A stretch of DNA of 64,000 nucleotides from Opitutaceae bacterium (GTDB lineage: Bacteria > Verrucomicrobiota > Verrucomicrobiia > Opitutales > Opitutaceae), in assembly GCA_027490995.1 (NCBI GenBank), contig JAIXWY010000011.1, forward strand, positions 1,178,001 to 1,242,000. Reading direction: 5' to 3'. Positions 1 through 8,473 of this stretch are shown piece after piece. Numbering within the stretch: position 1 is the stretch's first letter; each line of letters starts with the position of its first letter. The notes under the pieces are model-generated. The model made no database searches. It was not told the origin of the DNA and saw nothing but the letters and a program-made list of their open reading frames with translations. A program made the position numbers and the translations under genes.

Positions 1-2084
1 GAGGCCATGATCCAGCGGGGTACCTTGGGAGCGCGCTTCGGCGCGGCGCGACCTTCGCCTTCGACCACCCGGCGCTTGGGCTCCTCACGACGGAAGAGCA
101 CGGATCCCGGAAACAACGTCACGCGCCGGTCATGCGCCGCCTTGAATATCCGGTTCTCTTCATCGTAGGTCGCGATGTTTCCGAGCAGTCCGGACAGGAT
201 ACAGCGGTGGATGGCCCGAAAGGCAGGAGTACCGAAGCGGAGCGCCTCGTCCGCCGACTTCTCCGCCTCGCTCGGCGCGGCGTCGAAGACCGAGGTGAGG
301 CGAAAATCTTTTCGCTGCTCCAGCACGTCCATGAGCTGCGCATGGATGTCCCGCCACTCGCGCAGGCGGACGTAACTGAGAAAGTGATCATGGCAGAAGC
401 GCCGCAACCGCGCCTGCGAGAGGCGCTCAAACTCGTCGTGGAACGCGTCCCAGATCGCCAGTAGTGTGAGGAAGTCGGAGTCGGGGTGACGAAACCTCTG
501 GTGGGCCGCATCCGCCTGCGTCTGCTTGTCCAGCGGTCGCTCACGGGGATCTTGAATGGAGAGCCCCGCCGCGATCACCACCACCTCGCGCAGGCAGCGC
601 TCCGTGCGCGCCTGCAGAATCATCCGTCCCACCGTCGGATCCACCGGCATCCGCGCCAGTTCGCGACCGACCGGGGTCAGTTCGCGCACGCCGCCTGCCA
701 CGCCCGCACCCTCCTCTGGGGCAAGAGCTCCCACCTCCTCCAAAAGAGCATAGCCCGCGCGAATCGCCTTCGTTGCCGGGGGATTGATGAAGGGAAAGCG
801 CTCGATATCCCCAAGCCCGTAGGCCTTCAGCCGAAGGATCACGTCCGCCAAGTTCGCCCGCTGAATCTCCGGCTGCGTGAAACGCGGACGCTCTAGGTAG
901 TCTTTTTCAGAATACAGTCGGATACAAAGTCCGGCAGCGACGCGCCCGGCGCGGCCCTTGCGCTGGTCGGCGCTGGATTGCGAGACGGGCTCGATGGGCA
1001 GTCGGCGGGTGCGCGCCTGCGGGGAATAGCGGCTGATGCGGGCGAGCCCGGTATCGACGACGTAGCGGATGCCGGGAATAGTCAGGGAGGTTTCGGCGAT
1101 GTTCGTCGCCAGGATCACCTTACGTCGGCCGGAAGCAGCGAAGACGCGCTGCTGGTCCGCGTTGGAGAGCCGACCGAAGAGAGGCACGACGTCGAAGCGC
1201 GCTCCATCCGCGAAACCGCGTACCTCCACCAGTTCGCGCACCTCCCGAATATCACGCTCGCTCGGCAGGAACACGAGCACATCGCCGGACGGTGTTTCGC
1301 GGAGCACCCGCTCGATCGCACCGGCCGCGCCATCCACGTAGTGCAGCGCCTCGACCCGCGCCGAGCGCTCCGCCGCGCGGTCCGGCTCGTCCGGATCCTC
1401 CACGTAATCACTGCCAAGGGCATCCAGCGGGGCATACGTCACCTCCACCGGAAAGGTGCGACCCGAGACTTCCACCACGGGCGCCCCGTCGAACGCCTCG
1501 CTGAAGGCAGCCGTGTCGATCGTGGCCGAAGTGATGATGATCTTGAGTTCCGGACGCTTGAACCGGAGGGTCCGGAGGTGGCCGAGGAGAAAGTCGATGT
1601 TCAGCGACCGCTCGTGCGCCTCGTCGAGAATGATCGTATCATAATCCCGCAGCAGCGGATCGCCCTGCACTTCGGCGAGCAGCATGCCGTCGGTCAGGAA
1701 TTTGATCACCGTGTCCCGCGAGGTCCGGTCATCGAAACGGATTTTGCAGCCCACCGCCCCACCCCACTCGACGCCGAGTTCCTCGGCGACGCGCCGCGAC
1801 ACGGAAAGTGCGGCGACACGCCGGGGTTGGGTGCAGGCGATTCGTCCCCGGGTGCCGCCGCCCGCCGCGAGGCACATCTTCGGGATCTGCGTGGTCTTAC
1901 CCGATCCGGTCTCGCCCGCGAGGATCACGACCTGCTGCGACTGGATGAGCCCGACGATTTCCTCCGCCCGCGCCGAAATCGGCAACTCCGGCGGGAAGTC
2001 GAGGCGGAAGGGAAACGTCGGCTTTTGGTCTGGCTTTGGCACGGAGCAGGGGTGGAATGTCCTCTCCCGGACGATGACTGGCAA
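1..2084 (-). CDS. hrpA: ATP-dependent RNA helicase HrpA, C-terminus cut by window edge
   Basis: DEAH-box RNA helicase, an NTP-dependent RNA-remodelling enzyme of the cytoplasm. Translation of the minus strand gives GETGSGKTT (Walker A) near residues 57-65, DEAH at about 154-157, a SAT motif (ITSATID) and the QRKGRAGR motif VI, all in one continuous frame. This is the HrpA layout; HrpB is less likely because of the FPPELPIS-type N-terminus and the DEAHERSLNIDFLLG block. No ATG precedes the conserved N-terminus. A TTG at 2084 lies 8 nt after a GGAGGAG, while a GTG at 2042 is the alternative. With the TTG start the gene overlaps the divergent membrane-protein gene by 11 nt. The C-terminal region lies beyond position 1, so completeness cannot be judged. 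Confidence 0.88.
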   Translation of the reverse strand, partial: MPVIVRERTFHPCSVPKPDQKPTFPFRLDFPPELPISARAEEIVGLIQSQQVVILAGETGSGKTTQIPKMCLAAGGGTRGRIACTQPRRVAALSVSRRVAEELGVEWGGAVGCKIRFDDRTSRDTVIKFLTDGMLLAEVQGDPLLRDYDTIILDEAHERSLNIDFLLGHLRTLRFKRPELKIIITSATIDTAAFSEAFDGAPVVEVSGRTFPVEVTYAPLDALGSDYVEDPDEPDRAAERSARVEALHYVDGAAGAIERVLRETPSGDVLVFLPSERDIREVRELVEVRGFADGARFDVVPLFGRLSNADQQRVFAASGRRKVILATNIAETSLTIPGIRYVVDTGLARISRYSPQARTRRLPIEPVSQSSADQRKGRAGRVAAGLCIRLYSEKDYLERPRFTQPEIQRANLADVILRLKAYGLGDIERFPFINPPATKAIRAGYALLEEVGALAPEEGAGVAGGVRELTPVGRELARMPVDPTVGRMILQARTERCLREVVVIAAGLSIQDPRERPLDKQTQADAAHQRFRHPDSDFLTLLAIWDAFHDEFERLSQARLRRFCHDHFLSYVRLREWRDIHAQLMDVLEQRKDFRLTSVFDAAPSEAEKSADEALRFGTPAFRAIHRCILSGLLGNIATYDEENRIFKAAHDRRVTLFPGSVLFRREEPKRRVVEGEGRAAPKRAPKVPRWIMA

Positions 2085-2598
2085 GACCGACGCTCCTCCT
2101 CCTCTCCCGCACGAGACCCTCGACCGGGTCTGCCGGCTCGCCCGCTTTGAAGGACGCTCCCTGCTCGTGCTCGCCGGCCTGTTCTCGCTCCTCGCCGCGT
2201 ACCAGCGCGACGGGATCGGCGCCGTGGCGGGCTGCCTCGCCGCCGCCGTCGGGGTGATCGAACTCAATGGCGTGAATCGTCTGCGACAGGCCTCGGTATC
2301 GGGCCTTTCCTGGATCATCGGTAGCCAGATCGCCCTGCTGTTGACCGTGCTCGCGTACGCGATTCTCCGGGCTACGACCTTTGATCCCGACACCGTTGCC
2401 CGCCTCATCACCACCGAAACACGCGCGGAGTTTGCCGAACTAGGCCTGCGCGAGGACCAGATCTTGCCGATGCTGGAAAAGAGCTACGTCGGGGTCTACG
2501 TAACGGTGGCGCTGGTCTCCGTCGTTTATCAGGGTGGTATGGCCCTGTATTACCACCGCCGCCGCGATGCGGTCCGGCGCGCCTTGGAAGACGTCTGA
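2074..2598 (+). CDS. Hypothetical small membrane protein
   Basis: A 174-residue protein with no family I recognise. It has about three or four hydrophobic segments: residues ~30-45 and ~50-65 on either side of a short polar stretch, ~80-100 (SWIIGSQIALLLTVLAYAIL) and ~145-160 (VYVTVALVSVVYQGGMALYY). A charged loop (about 115-140) separates the last two. The C-terminus is basic (HRRRDAVRRALEDV). The ATG at 2074 was chosen because the frame upstream is antisense to hrpA. The layout suggests an inner-membrane protein with cytoplasmic termini. Function unknown. Confidence 0.7.
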   Translation: MTGKTDAPPPLPHETLDRVCRLARFEGRSLLVLAGLFSLLAAYQRDGIGAVAGCLAAAVGVIELNGVNRLRQASVSGLSWIIGSQIALLLTVLAYAILRATTFDPDTVARLITTETRAEFAELGLREDQILPMLEKSYVGVYVTVALVSVVYQGGMALYYHRRRDAVRRALEDV

Positions 2599-2652
2599 GA
2601 CACCTCGGCCCCCGGCTTGCGCCCGCGCCGCCGCAGTACATCCTTCCCTCAC

Positions 2653-3294
2653 ATGTCCAAGGAGCGCTACATCGCCGCCAAACAGAAGTGGGCCGAAAAG
2701 CAGGTCGCCCGCGGCGTCCGGCCGCGGTTAGAACGCGCCGAAGGTCGGCTTCCACCGGGACAAAAGCTAACCGAGGGATTCCCGGTGCTTGATCTCGGTG
2801 TCCAACCGGACATCCCGCTGCCGGAGTGGACGCTCACGCTCGATGGCTTGGTGCAGCAGCCCACCGTGCTGTCGTGGGCGGACTTCAACGCTCTGCCGCA
2901 AGTGAGCGACGTCAGCGATTTCCACTGCGTCACCACGTGGAGCAAGTATGATTGTCGGTGGGATGGGGTGCCGTTTACGGCGCTGTACGAACGAGTGCAG
3001 CCCACGGCGGAGGCCCGCTTCGTCTACTTCACCAGCTACGACGGGTACTCGACCAACGTACCGCTGGAGCAGTGCCTGGATGACGACGTGCTGATCGCAA
3101 CGCGGTTCGACGGCGCTCCCCTGCCCCTCGAGCACGGTGGTCCGGCGCGGGTGATCATCCCGAAGCTCTACGCGTGGAAAGGGGCCAAATTCGTGAAGGC
3201 GATCTCCTTTCTCGCGGAGGACAAACTCGGCTTTTGGGAGGTCCGCGGGTACTCCAATACCGCCGATCCTTGGCGCGAAGAGCGCTACGCCTGA
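2653..3294 (+). CDS. Sulfite-oxidase-fold molybdopterin-dependent oxidoreductase
   Basis: A 213-residue protein covering just the molybdopterin-binding domain of the sulfite oxidase family. Cys92 in FHCVTTWS is at the position of the molybdenum-ligating Cys, and the family blocks WDGVPF, YDGYSTN, HGGPARV and YAWKGAKFVK follow in order. There is no signal peptide, no Tat motif and no dimerisation or haem domain, so it belongs with the short bacterial/archaeal members and is probably cytoplasmic. Substrate cannot be told from sequence. MobA and a LysR-type DNA-binding protein are the next two genes, which supports a molybdenum-cofactor role. The start at 2653 (MSKERY) was preferred over an upstream in-frame ATG that adds a non-conserved Arg-rich tail. 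Confidence 0.88.
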   Translation: MSKERYIAAKQKWAEKQVARGVRPRLERAEGRLPPGQKLTEGFPVLDLGVQPDIPLPEWTLTLDGLVQQPTVLSWADFNALPQVSDVSDFHCVTTWSKYDCRWDGVPFTALYERVQPTAEARFVYFTSYDGYSTNVPLEQCLDDDVLIATRFDGAPLPLEHGGPARVIIPKLYAWKGAKFVKAISFLAEDKLGFWEVRGYSNTADPWREERYA

Positions 3295-3456
3295 ACGGCC
3301 ACCCTGCTCCGCGGCGAGGTTGGAGTGCGCGATTCCGCGCAGGTCCAGAGCCGGGCCAGGCACCGTCTGGGCAAGATGGAGCAACCGGGAGCTCCAAGAA
3401 ATAACTGGCTCGCGATCTGCTATCGGAGGGGAAGGTACGCCTCTTTCCGCCCAAGC

Positions 3457-3732
3457 ATGACCCTCATTCTGGACAGCCGTAGACTGCTCGCTTTCGCCAC
3501 CCTCGCGCAAATCGGCAGCTTCACGCTCGCGGCGAAGGAACTCCACCTCACGCAGTCCGCGGTCAGTCACACGATCAAAGCCTTGGAGGACGAATTAGGC
3601 CTCCGGCTCTTCGAACGCCGCGGTCGGCGGGTCGCCCTGACACCCGCCGGCCAGCAATTGCTGGTTCGCGCCCAGCGCATCCTCGCGGAAATGCAGGATG
3701 CCCGGACCGACCTCGCTACGCTCCCGCGCTAA
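3457..3732 (+). CDS. Stand-alone LysR-type winged-helix DNA-binding domain
   Basis: A 91-residue protein that is almost only the LysR N-terminal helix-turn-helix: SFTLAAKELHLTQSAVSHTIKALEDELGLRLFER, then the wing and the linker helix (LLVRAQRILAEMQDA). It stops at residue 91, where a normal LysR regulator continues for about 200 more residues of effector-binding domain. The downstream DNA is occupied by mobA on the other strand, so no effector domain follows in any frame. It is either a genuine minimal regulator or a remnant with an intact start and stop. Position between a molybdoenzyme and mobA suggests control of molybdenum-cofactor genes; that is inference. Confidence 0.8.
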   Translation: MTLILDSRRLLAFATLAQIGSFTLAAKELHLTQSAVSHTIKALEDELGLRLFERRGRRVALTPAGQQLLVRAQRILAEMQDARTDLATLPR

Positions 3733-3753
3733 ACGCGACTCGGAACAAACCGC

Positions 3754-4350
3754 CTAGGACCGAACGTCGGCGGGCGTGTTCAGATTGCGGAACCAGCTGG
3801 CGTGGGTCGGATCGAGGGAAATGACACTGAGGCGCCCCCGTTGATCCTGCTCTCGCAGGAGAGCCTGAAGACCGGGCGGGCGCGCGGTGCCGCCCAATGC
3901 GGCACGCCATGCTTCAAGCCAAGCCCGCGGATACAATGCCGCGAGCGGCTCATAGGTCCCATCACTCCACCGCCCGGCAGCACCACGTCCCGGCTTTGCC
4001 TCGGTCAAGAGTGTCTGAACCCACAACGCAGGCAAACTCGGGAGATCGACCGCAAGCGCGATGAGATGAGTCCCGCCTCCGGCCGCTCCAGCCGCGAGGA
4101 TTCCTCCGAGGGGGCCCGCCTCCGGGATCCCATCATGCACCACCGGGACATCCGCCGGTACCCACGCCTGGTCTGGCCGAACCGAGAGCCAGCGTCGTTC
4201 AATGCCAGCCTCCCCAAGGATCCGCCACTGGCGCCGCCACAAGACTTCCCCGGGAACAGCCGCCAGCATGGCTTTTTCGGTGCCCATCCGGCGGGAATAA
4301 CCCGCAGCCAAGACCACGCCGTCAACGCTGACTAAGGAGGTCTGAGTCAT
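3754..4350 (-). CDS. mobA: Molybdenum cofactor guanylyltransferase (MobA-like NTP transferase)
   Basis: MobA transfers GMP from GTP to molybdopterin in the cytoplasm; the closely related MocA uses CTP. The 198-residue protein opens with VVLAAGYSRRMGTEKAML, the nucleotide-binding signature of the family, followed by EAGPLGGILAA and the metal-binding region AVDLPSLP. The start at 4350 (MTQTSLVSV) is used because the longer in-frame reading would run into the tRNA-Leu gene. It converges with the LysR-like gene. MobA versus MocA specificity cannot be settled here, but the nearby sulfite-oxidase-type enzyme fits a Moco function. Confidence 0.8.
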   Translation of the reverse strand: MTQTSLVSVDGVVLAAGYSRRMGTEKAMLAAVPGEVLWRRQWRILGEAGIERRWLSVRPDQAWVPADVPVVHDGIPEAGPLGGILAAGAAGGGTHLIALAVDLPSLPALWVQTLLTEAKPGRGAAGRWSDGTYEPLAALYPRAWLEAWRAALGGTARPPGLQALLREQDQRGRLSVISLDPTHASWFRNLNTPADVRS

Positions 4351-4392
4351 GTGGACTCGGGAATCCGGAAATGGCCTTCGCTCCACAACAGA

Positions 4393-4477
4393 TGGTGCCC
4401 GGGCGCGGACTCGAACCGCGATGCTGTTAGGCACAGGCTTCTGAGACCTGCGTGTCTACCAATTCCACCACCCGGGC
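4393..4477 (-). tRNA. tRNA-Leu (anticodon CAG)
   Basis: The minus strand folds as a class II tRNA. The acceptor stem is GCCCGGG paired with CCCGGGC, followed by A and an encoded CCA. The D arm contains TTGGTAGAC, the anticodon loop CTCAGAA gives CAG, there is a long variable arm, and the T arm is GGTTCGAGTCC. It reads CUG leucine codons. Confidence 0.95.
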
Positions 4478-4579
4478 ACGGATGGGAGGGAAAAGAGATA
4501 CCGTCGCGTCCGACCGCGCAAGCCCAGAAATTTGGTTTCCCCCGGGGCCGGTCCAGTCACAGTCTTCCGGTCTCCGACC

Positions 4580-5218
4580 ATGAAGAAAGAAGCCATCCTC
4601 TCCAAGCTGCGCACCGAGAAGGTCGTCGCTCTCATCCGCGCCGAGTCCCCGGACGGCCTGCTCGACTGCGCCAAGGCTCTTGCCGAGGGCGGTCTGACGA
4701 GCATCGAGCTGACCATGACCACGCCCGGCGCCATCCGGATGCTGGAAAAGGCGTCCGCGGAATTGCCCGAGTTCCTCTTTGGCCTCGGTACCGTGCTGGA
4801 TGCCGAGACGGCCCGCGCCGGGATCCTCGCGGGCGCGAAGTTCATTGTCACCCCGGCGCTCCGCCCCGACGTCATCACGCTATGCCGCCGCTACAGCGTG
4901 CCGGTGTTCTCCGGTGCCTTCACGCCGACGGAAATCGTCAATGCGTGGGAAGCCGGCGCCGATGCCGCCAAGGTTTTCCCGGCGGAGTTTTTCGGTCCCG
5001 CCTACATCAAGTCCATCAAGGCTCCGCTGCCGCACATCGAGTTACTCCCAACCGGCGGCGTGAACGCCGAGAACGTTGGCGAGTTCCTCAAGGCGGGCGC
5101 CTTCGCCACCGCCGCCGGCAGTTCGCTGGTTGAGGCCAAGGCGTTGAAGGAAAAGAATTGGGCCGCCATCACCGCGCGCGCCCGCGCTTTCGCCGCTGCC
5201 GTCGCGGCGGTCAAGTAG
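4580..5218 (+). CDS. eda: 2-dehydro-3-deoxy-phosphogluconate / 4-hydroxy-2-oxoglutarate aldolase
   Basis: Class I aldolase that splits KDPG into pyruvate and glyceraldehyde-3-phosphate (Entner-Doudoroff and uronate catabolism). The 212-residue length is normal. Key residues are present: Glu43 in SIELTM, the FGLGTVLD strand, TPALRPDVI, and Lys131 in KVFPAEFFG, the Schiff-base lysine context. LLPTGGVN supplies the phosphate site. The start at 4580 (MKKEAIL) gives the family N-terminus. It stands alone between the tRNA and the convergent Sua5 gene. Such aldolases often act in sugar-acid catabolism, consistent with the plant-polysaccharide-type genes further right. Confidence 0.93.
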   Translation: MKKEAILSKLRTEKVVALIRAESPDGLLDCAKALAEGGLTSIELTMTTPGAIRMLEKASAELPEFLFGLGTVLDAETARAGILAGAKFIVTPALRPDVITLCRRYSVPVFSGAFTPTEIVNAWEAGADAAKVFPAEFFGPAYIKSIKAPLPHIELLPTGGVNAENVGEFLKAGAFATAAGSSLVEAKALKEKNWAAITARARAFAAAVAAVK

Positions 5219-5263
5219 CTCCCCGATCCACGTCCGGTCACGCACCGCGGCGCGCCGCGAATG

Positions 5264-6292
5264 TCAACGGCCGCGCGCCGCCGCGCGGCCGAGGCGGTCC
5301 GCCAACGCGGCGAACGCCGACTCCCCAGGAACGCGCTCCGCGATGATCTCGCGGTAGCCGCCTTCGTCGAGGGTCCGTAGCCGAGAATAGACGTTGCGTC
5401 CCGCCTCAGCCGGATCGCCGGACTCGCTCAACCACGCAACGCGGTTGCCCAGCGCCGCCAGCCGCGGGTCCTTGGGCCGACTGAGAAACAGGTACGCCAC
5501 TCGACGACCCGCTGCCAGCACCTCCGCAGGTTCGATGCGGGCAACCAGCCGCAATCGGGTGCCCGGGCTGTAATGACGTGCGAGCAAACCGGGAGCCCGC
5601 TGCGCCTTGCCCGTCTTTTTCCCGGACCGACGCGCTCCGGGAAGCACACGGGCACGGCGGGCCGTAACCGCAACACCAAGAACCTGGGCGATCGCCTCCG
5701 CCGAAATGGCTCCGGGCCGGAGCACACAGGGTCGCGCCGGATTGCGCAGGTCGACAATCGTGGATTCCAATCCGACTTCGCACGGCCCGCCATCGAGAAT
5801 GTGCTCGATGCGGTCCCCGAGTCCACGTTGGACGTGCTCAGGACGCGTCGGGCTCACGTAGCCAAAGGGGTTCGCGCTGGGCGCCGCGAGCGGGAGACCA
5901 CACTCGCGGAGTAAGTCGCGAAACACCGGATGCCGCGGCACGCGCACCGCCACCGAGTCGAGGCCCGCCGTCACAATCGCCGGCACTACCCGTTTCTTGG
6001 GTAACACCATGGTCAGCGGTCCGGGCCAAAAAGCCCGCGCCAATTCTCGCGCCGCCGGATTCAACTCCGCCACCGTCGCCGCAGCCGTCACCGAAGCGAC
6101 GTGCACGATGAGGGGGTCCTCCGCCGGACGGTCTTTCGCCGCGAAAATCCGTTCACACGCCTGCGTATCCAACGCGTTCGCCGCCAGGCCGTACACCGTC
6201 TCCGTCGGCACCGCCACCAAGCCCCCCCGCCGCAACACACCCGCCAACCGCCGCAGGGCAGTGCGCGAGGGCCGATGTAGGATCGCCGTCAT
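5264..6292 (-). CDS. tsaC: Threonylcarbamoyl-AMP synthase, long Sua5 form
   Basis: Makes threonylcarbamoyl-AMP from threonine, bicarbonate and ATP for the t6A modification of ANN-decoding tRNAs. At 342 residues it is the long Sua5 type. The YrdC domain (about 1-210) has GGLVAVPTETVYGLAANA, KDRPAEDPLIVHV and APSANPFGYVSPT. A linker leads to the Sua5 C-terminal domain that begins at about LLARHYSPGTRL. It follows the P-loop gene by only 6 nt and probably shares its transcript with aroC upstream. Confidence 0.93.
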   Translation of the reverse strand: MTAILHRPSRTALRRLAGVLRRGGLVAVPTETVYGLAANALDTQACERIFAAKDRPAEDPLIVHVASVTAAATVAELNPAARELARAFWPGPLTMVLPKKRVVPAIVTAGLDSVAVRVPRHPVFRDLLRECGLPLAAPSANPFGYVSPTRPEHVQRGLGDRIEHILDGGPCEVGLESTIVDLRNPARPCVLRPGAISAEAIAQVLGVAVTARRARVLPGARRSGKKTGKAQRAPGLLARHYSPGTRLRLVARIEPAEVLAAGRRVAYLFLSRPKDPRLAALGNRVAWLSESGDPAEAGRNVYSRLRTLDEGGYREIIAERVPGESAFAALADRLGRAAARGR

Positions 6293-6298
6293 GGTGAC

Positions 6299-7135
6299 TC
6301 AAGCCGACGTGGGCGTCGGGGGCAGGAAGCGCGCGATGTCCGGCAGCTCAATCGTGCGTCGGCCATTCTGGCGACGCTCAAAATATGCTTCCGCCGGGGA
6401 CTCGTCATCATCGGCGCCCGGCGGCGACTGCTCGCCCGCGTCCTCTTCATCGTCACCCGACTCATCCGTGAACGTAATCTCAGCCTCCGGTGCCAACTCC
6501 CGAGCGATTGCGAGGTCCGAAGCCTCGTCGAAGGCCTGAGAGAGCCGCCGCGCTTCTGGCTCCAACACCATCACCGGATTTTTGACCCGACCTTGCTTCA
6601 CGAACTCAAACAGCGCTGGCATGAAGGCGTCACGGTAGTGAGCCTGGAAGTCGCTCATCCACTTGTTGGGTACACCTTCACGGGAAGCCAGCAGGACGAC
6701 GTCGCTGAAATGAATGCAGGCATCGATCCACGGTCGAATGGCCGCATCATGCGCGTGCACCAAGGCGCAATTGACCACCGTGATAATGCGCGCGAGGTCC
6801 GCGGGCCGCCCGCGCAGCCAGTCGCGGAACGATTCGATCTGATCCACCGGGTTGCGCCGCCCGTCCGCCACGATGAAAAGGTGCGTGAAGTCCGCGGTCT
6901 CGCCCCGCGCCAATCCAGGCAACTCCAAGGTGAAGCCGCCGTCCCGCCACGACCACTGCACCGTCCGTCCGAGCCGCGCGTCCCACTCCGATGCACCCTC
7001 GGCATCGGGCAACGCGGTCAACGGACGGTCGTCCGAGGTCAGGCCATCCGCGATCAGGTCACTGAGGATCGCGCGGCGCCCGGAGCCCGGAGTGCCGAGC
7101 ACGAGGTAAACCAGCGGTCGAGAGGAGGAATCCAT
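6299..7135 (-). CDS. P-loop NTPase-like protein with degenerate Walker A
   Basis: A 278-residue protein of no precisely recognised family. The N-terminus reads VYLVLGTPGSGRRAIL (about residues 9-24), a P-loop in which the usual GK(S/T) lysine is Arg. Further on come HLFIVADGRRNPVDQI, a DxxNP-like metal-transfer GTPase style block, and IITVVNCAL, in the place of an NKxD/N-type specificity motif. The C-terminal third is acidic (residues ~215-255, rich in Asp and Glu) and ends in PDIARFLPPT. The fold resembles G3E (CobW/HypB-like) GTPases, but nucleotide hydrolysis is doubtful without the lysine. It sits between aroC and Sua5 on one strand. Confidence 0.65.
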   Translation of the reverse strand: MDSSSRPLVYLVLGTPGSGRRAILSDLIADGLTSDDRPLTALPDAEGASEWDARLGRTVQWSWRDGGFTLELPGLARGETADFTHLFIVADGRRNPVDQIESFRDWLRGRPADLARIITVVNCALVHAHDAAIRPWIDACIHFSDVVLLASREGVPNKWMSDFQAHYRDAFMPALFEFVKQGRVKNPVMVLEPEARRLSQAFDEASDLAIARELAPEAEITFTDESGDDEEDAGEQSPPGADDDESPAEAYFERRQNGRRTIELPDIARFLPPTPTSA

Positions 7136-7192
7136 GAAAGTGAAACGCGGCGGACGCCGACGCTGGGAGGCCAGCGGGGCCCGGCAATGCGG

Positions 7193-8299
7193 TCAAAGCG
7201 CGAAGGACCGGTTCTGCCCGGTGTCCCGCATCCAGTGATCAACGAGCACAAGCGCCGTCATCGCTTCCACGATGGGAACGGCGCGCGGAAGCACGCAGGG
7301 GTCATGCCGACCCTTGCCCTGCAACTCCACCGCCCGGCCCTGCACGTCCACCGTGGACTGCACCCGCAGGATCGTTGCCGTGGGTTTAAAGGCGACGCGG
7401 AAAACCAGTTCCTCGCCATTGCTGATGCCGCCCTGCGTTCCACCGCTGCGATTGGTCGCCGTACGGATCACGCCATCGCGGGTCTCAAAGAGGTCGTTGT
7501 GCTCGGATCCACGCAAACGGGTGCCCGCGAACCCACTGCCGATCTCGAAACCCTTCGTCGCCGGCAGGGACAGCATCGCCTTGGCGAGATCCGCCTCCAG
7601 GCGATCAAACACCGGCTCACCAAGGCCGGGGGGCAACCCACGGACGCGGCACTCGATCACTCCACCGACAGAATCACCCTCGCTCCGCACCGCCTTGATG
7701 CGCTCCACCATCGCCGCAGCCGTTGCGGGATGCGGGCACCGCACCGGCGACGCCTCAACATCGGCCAAGGACGGGAACGCGACCAAGGTACCGTCCGGGA
7801 TCGCGAGGTCGTGGATCTGGGTCACAAAGGCCCGGATCTCCACGGCCGCATGCTCCCCCAGCGACGCCAGAAGCTTGCGGGCGACCGCACCGGCGGCCAC
7901 CCGCCCGATCGTCTCGCGAGCCGAACTGCGTCCGCCGCCGTTCGGATCACGAATGCCAAACTTGGACTGATAGGTGAAATCCGCGTGCGAAGGCCGGAAC
8001 TTATCCGCCATCTCCGCGTACGCACTGGACCGCTGATCCTGATTGCGCACCCACAGGGCGATAGGGGTGCCCGTCGTGCGCCCCTCGTAAACCCCGGAAA
8101 GGATCTCTACGGTGTCGGCTTCCTTGCGGGGGGTAACGATCTCGCTCTGCCCGGGCCGCCGCCGATCCAGTTCCGCCTGAATCTCTTCGGCAACCAACGG
8201 CAGCCGTGGCGGACAGCCGTCGATAACCACGCCGATGCCCGCACCATGGCTTTCGCCCCAGGTGCTGATCGTGAAGAGTTTTCCGAAGGAGTTCGGCAT
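7193..8299 (-). CDS. aroC: Chorismate synthase
   Basis: Last step of the shikimate pathway, converting 5-enolpyruvylshikimate-3-phosphate to chorismate with reduced FMN. The 368-residue length is normal. All signatures are visible: the [17 protein letters not shown] start, [46 protein letters not shown], the [20 protein letters not shown] block, [13 protein letters not shown], and a C-terminal [18 protein letters not shown]. It is the first gene of a minus-strand run with the P-loop and Sua5 genes. Chorismate also feeds the menaquinone genes near 32-35 kb. Confidence 0.96.
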   Translation of the reverse strand: MPNSFGKLFTISTWGESHGAGIGVVIDGCPPRLPLVAEEIQAELDRRRPGQSEIVTPRKEADTVEILSGVYEGRTTGTPIALWVRNQDQRSSAYAEMADKFRPSHADFTYQSKFGIRDPNGGGRSSARETIGRVAAGAVARKLLASLGEHAAVEIRAFVTQIHDLAIPDGTLVAFPSLADVEASPVRCPHPATAAAMVERIKAVRSEGDSVGGVIECRVRGLPPGLGEPVFDRLEADLAKAMLSLPATKGFEIGSGFAGTRLRGSEHNDLFETRDGVIRTATNRSGGTQGGISNGEELVFRVAFKPTATILRVQSTVDVQGRAVELQGKGRHDPCVLPRAVPIVEAMTALVLVDHWMRDTGQNRSFAL

Positions 8300-8473
8300 G
8301 GACTACCCCCACGGTGCCGCCGGCCCCAGAGCCGGGCAAGTGAGAACTCGGGCAAAGGGCCTCTCGCAAACGTAACCCTCACGCCACCCATATCGCCGTT
8401 TACAAGTCCCACGGAACCCCTTCCACTCAGGTATTCAAGGCGCTCGCTCCCGCCAGTCGCCCTCCCCGTTCGC

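Noticed and set aside
4351..4434. Upstream extension of mobA through an earlier ATG
   Set aside because: It would read through the tRNA-Leu gene and adds no conserved residues; the MTQTSLVSV start at 4350 precedes the nucleotide-binding loop at normal distance.
5255..5300. GC-rich inverted repeats near the end of the Sua5 gene as a terminator
   Set aside because: The stretch is mostly coding sequence of very high GC with no T-tract on either strand.
6593..8473. Long in-frame extension upstream of gspD on the plus strand
   Set aside because: It is antisense to aroC and the P-loop gene, and the gspD signal peptide begins at 8474.
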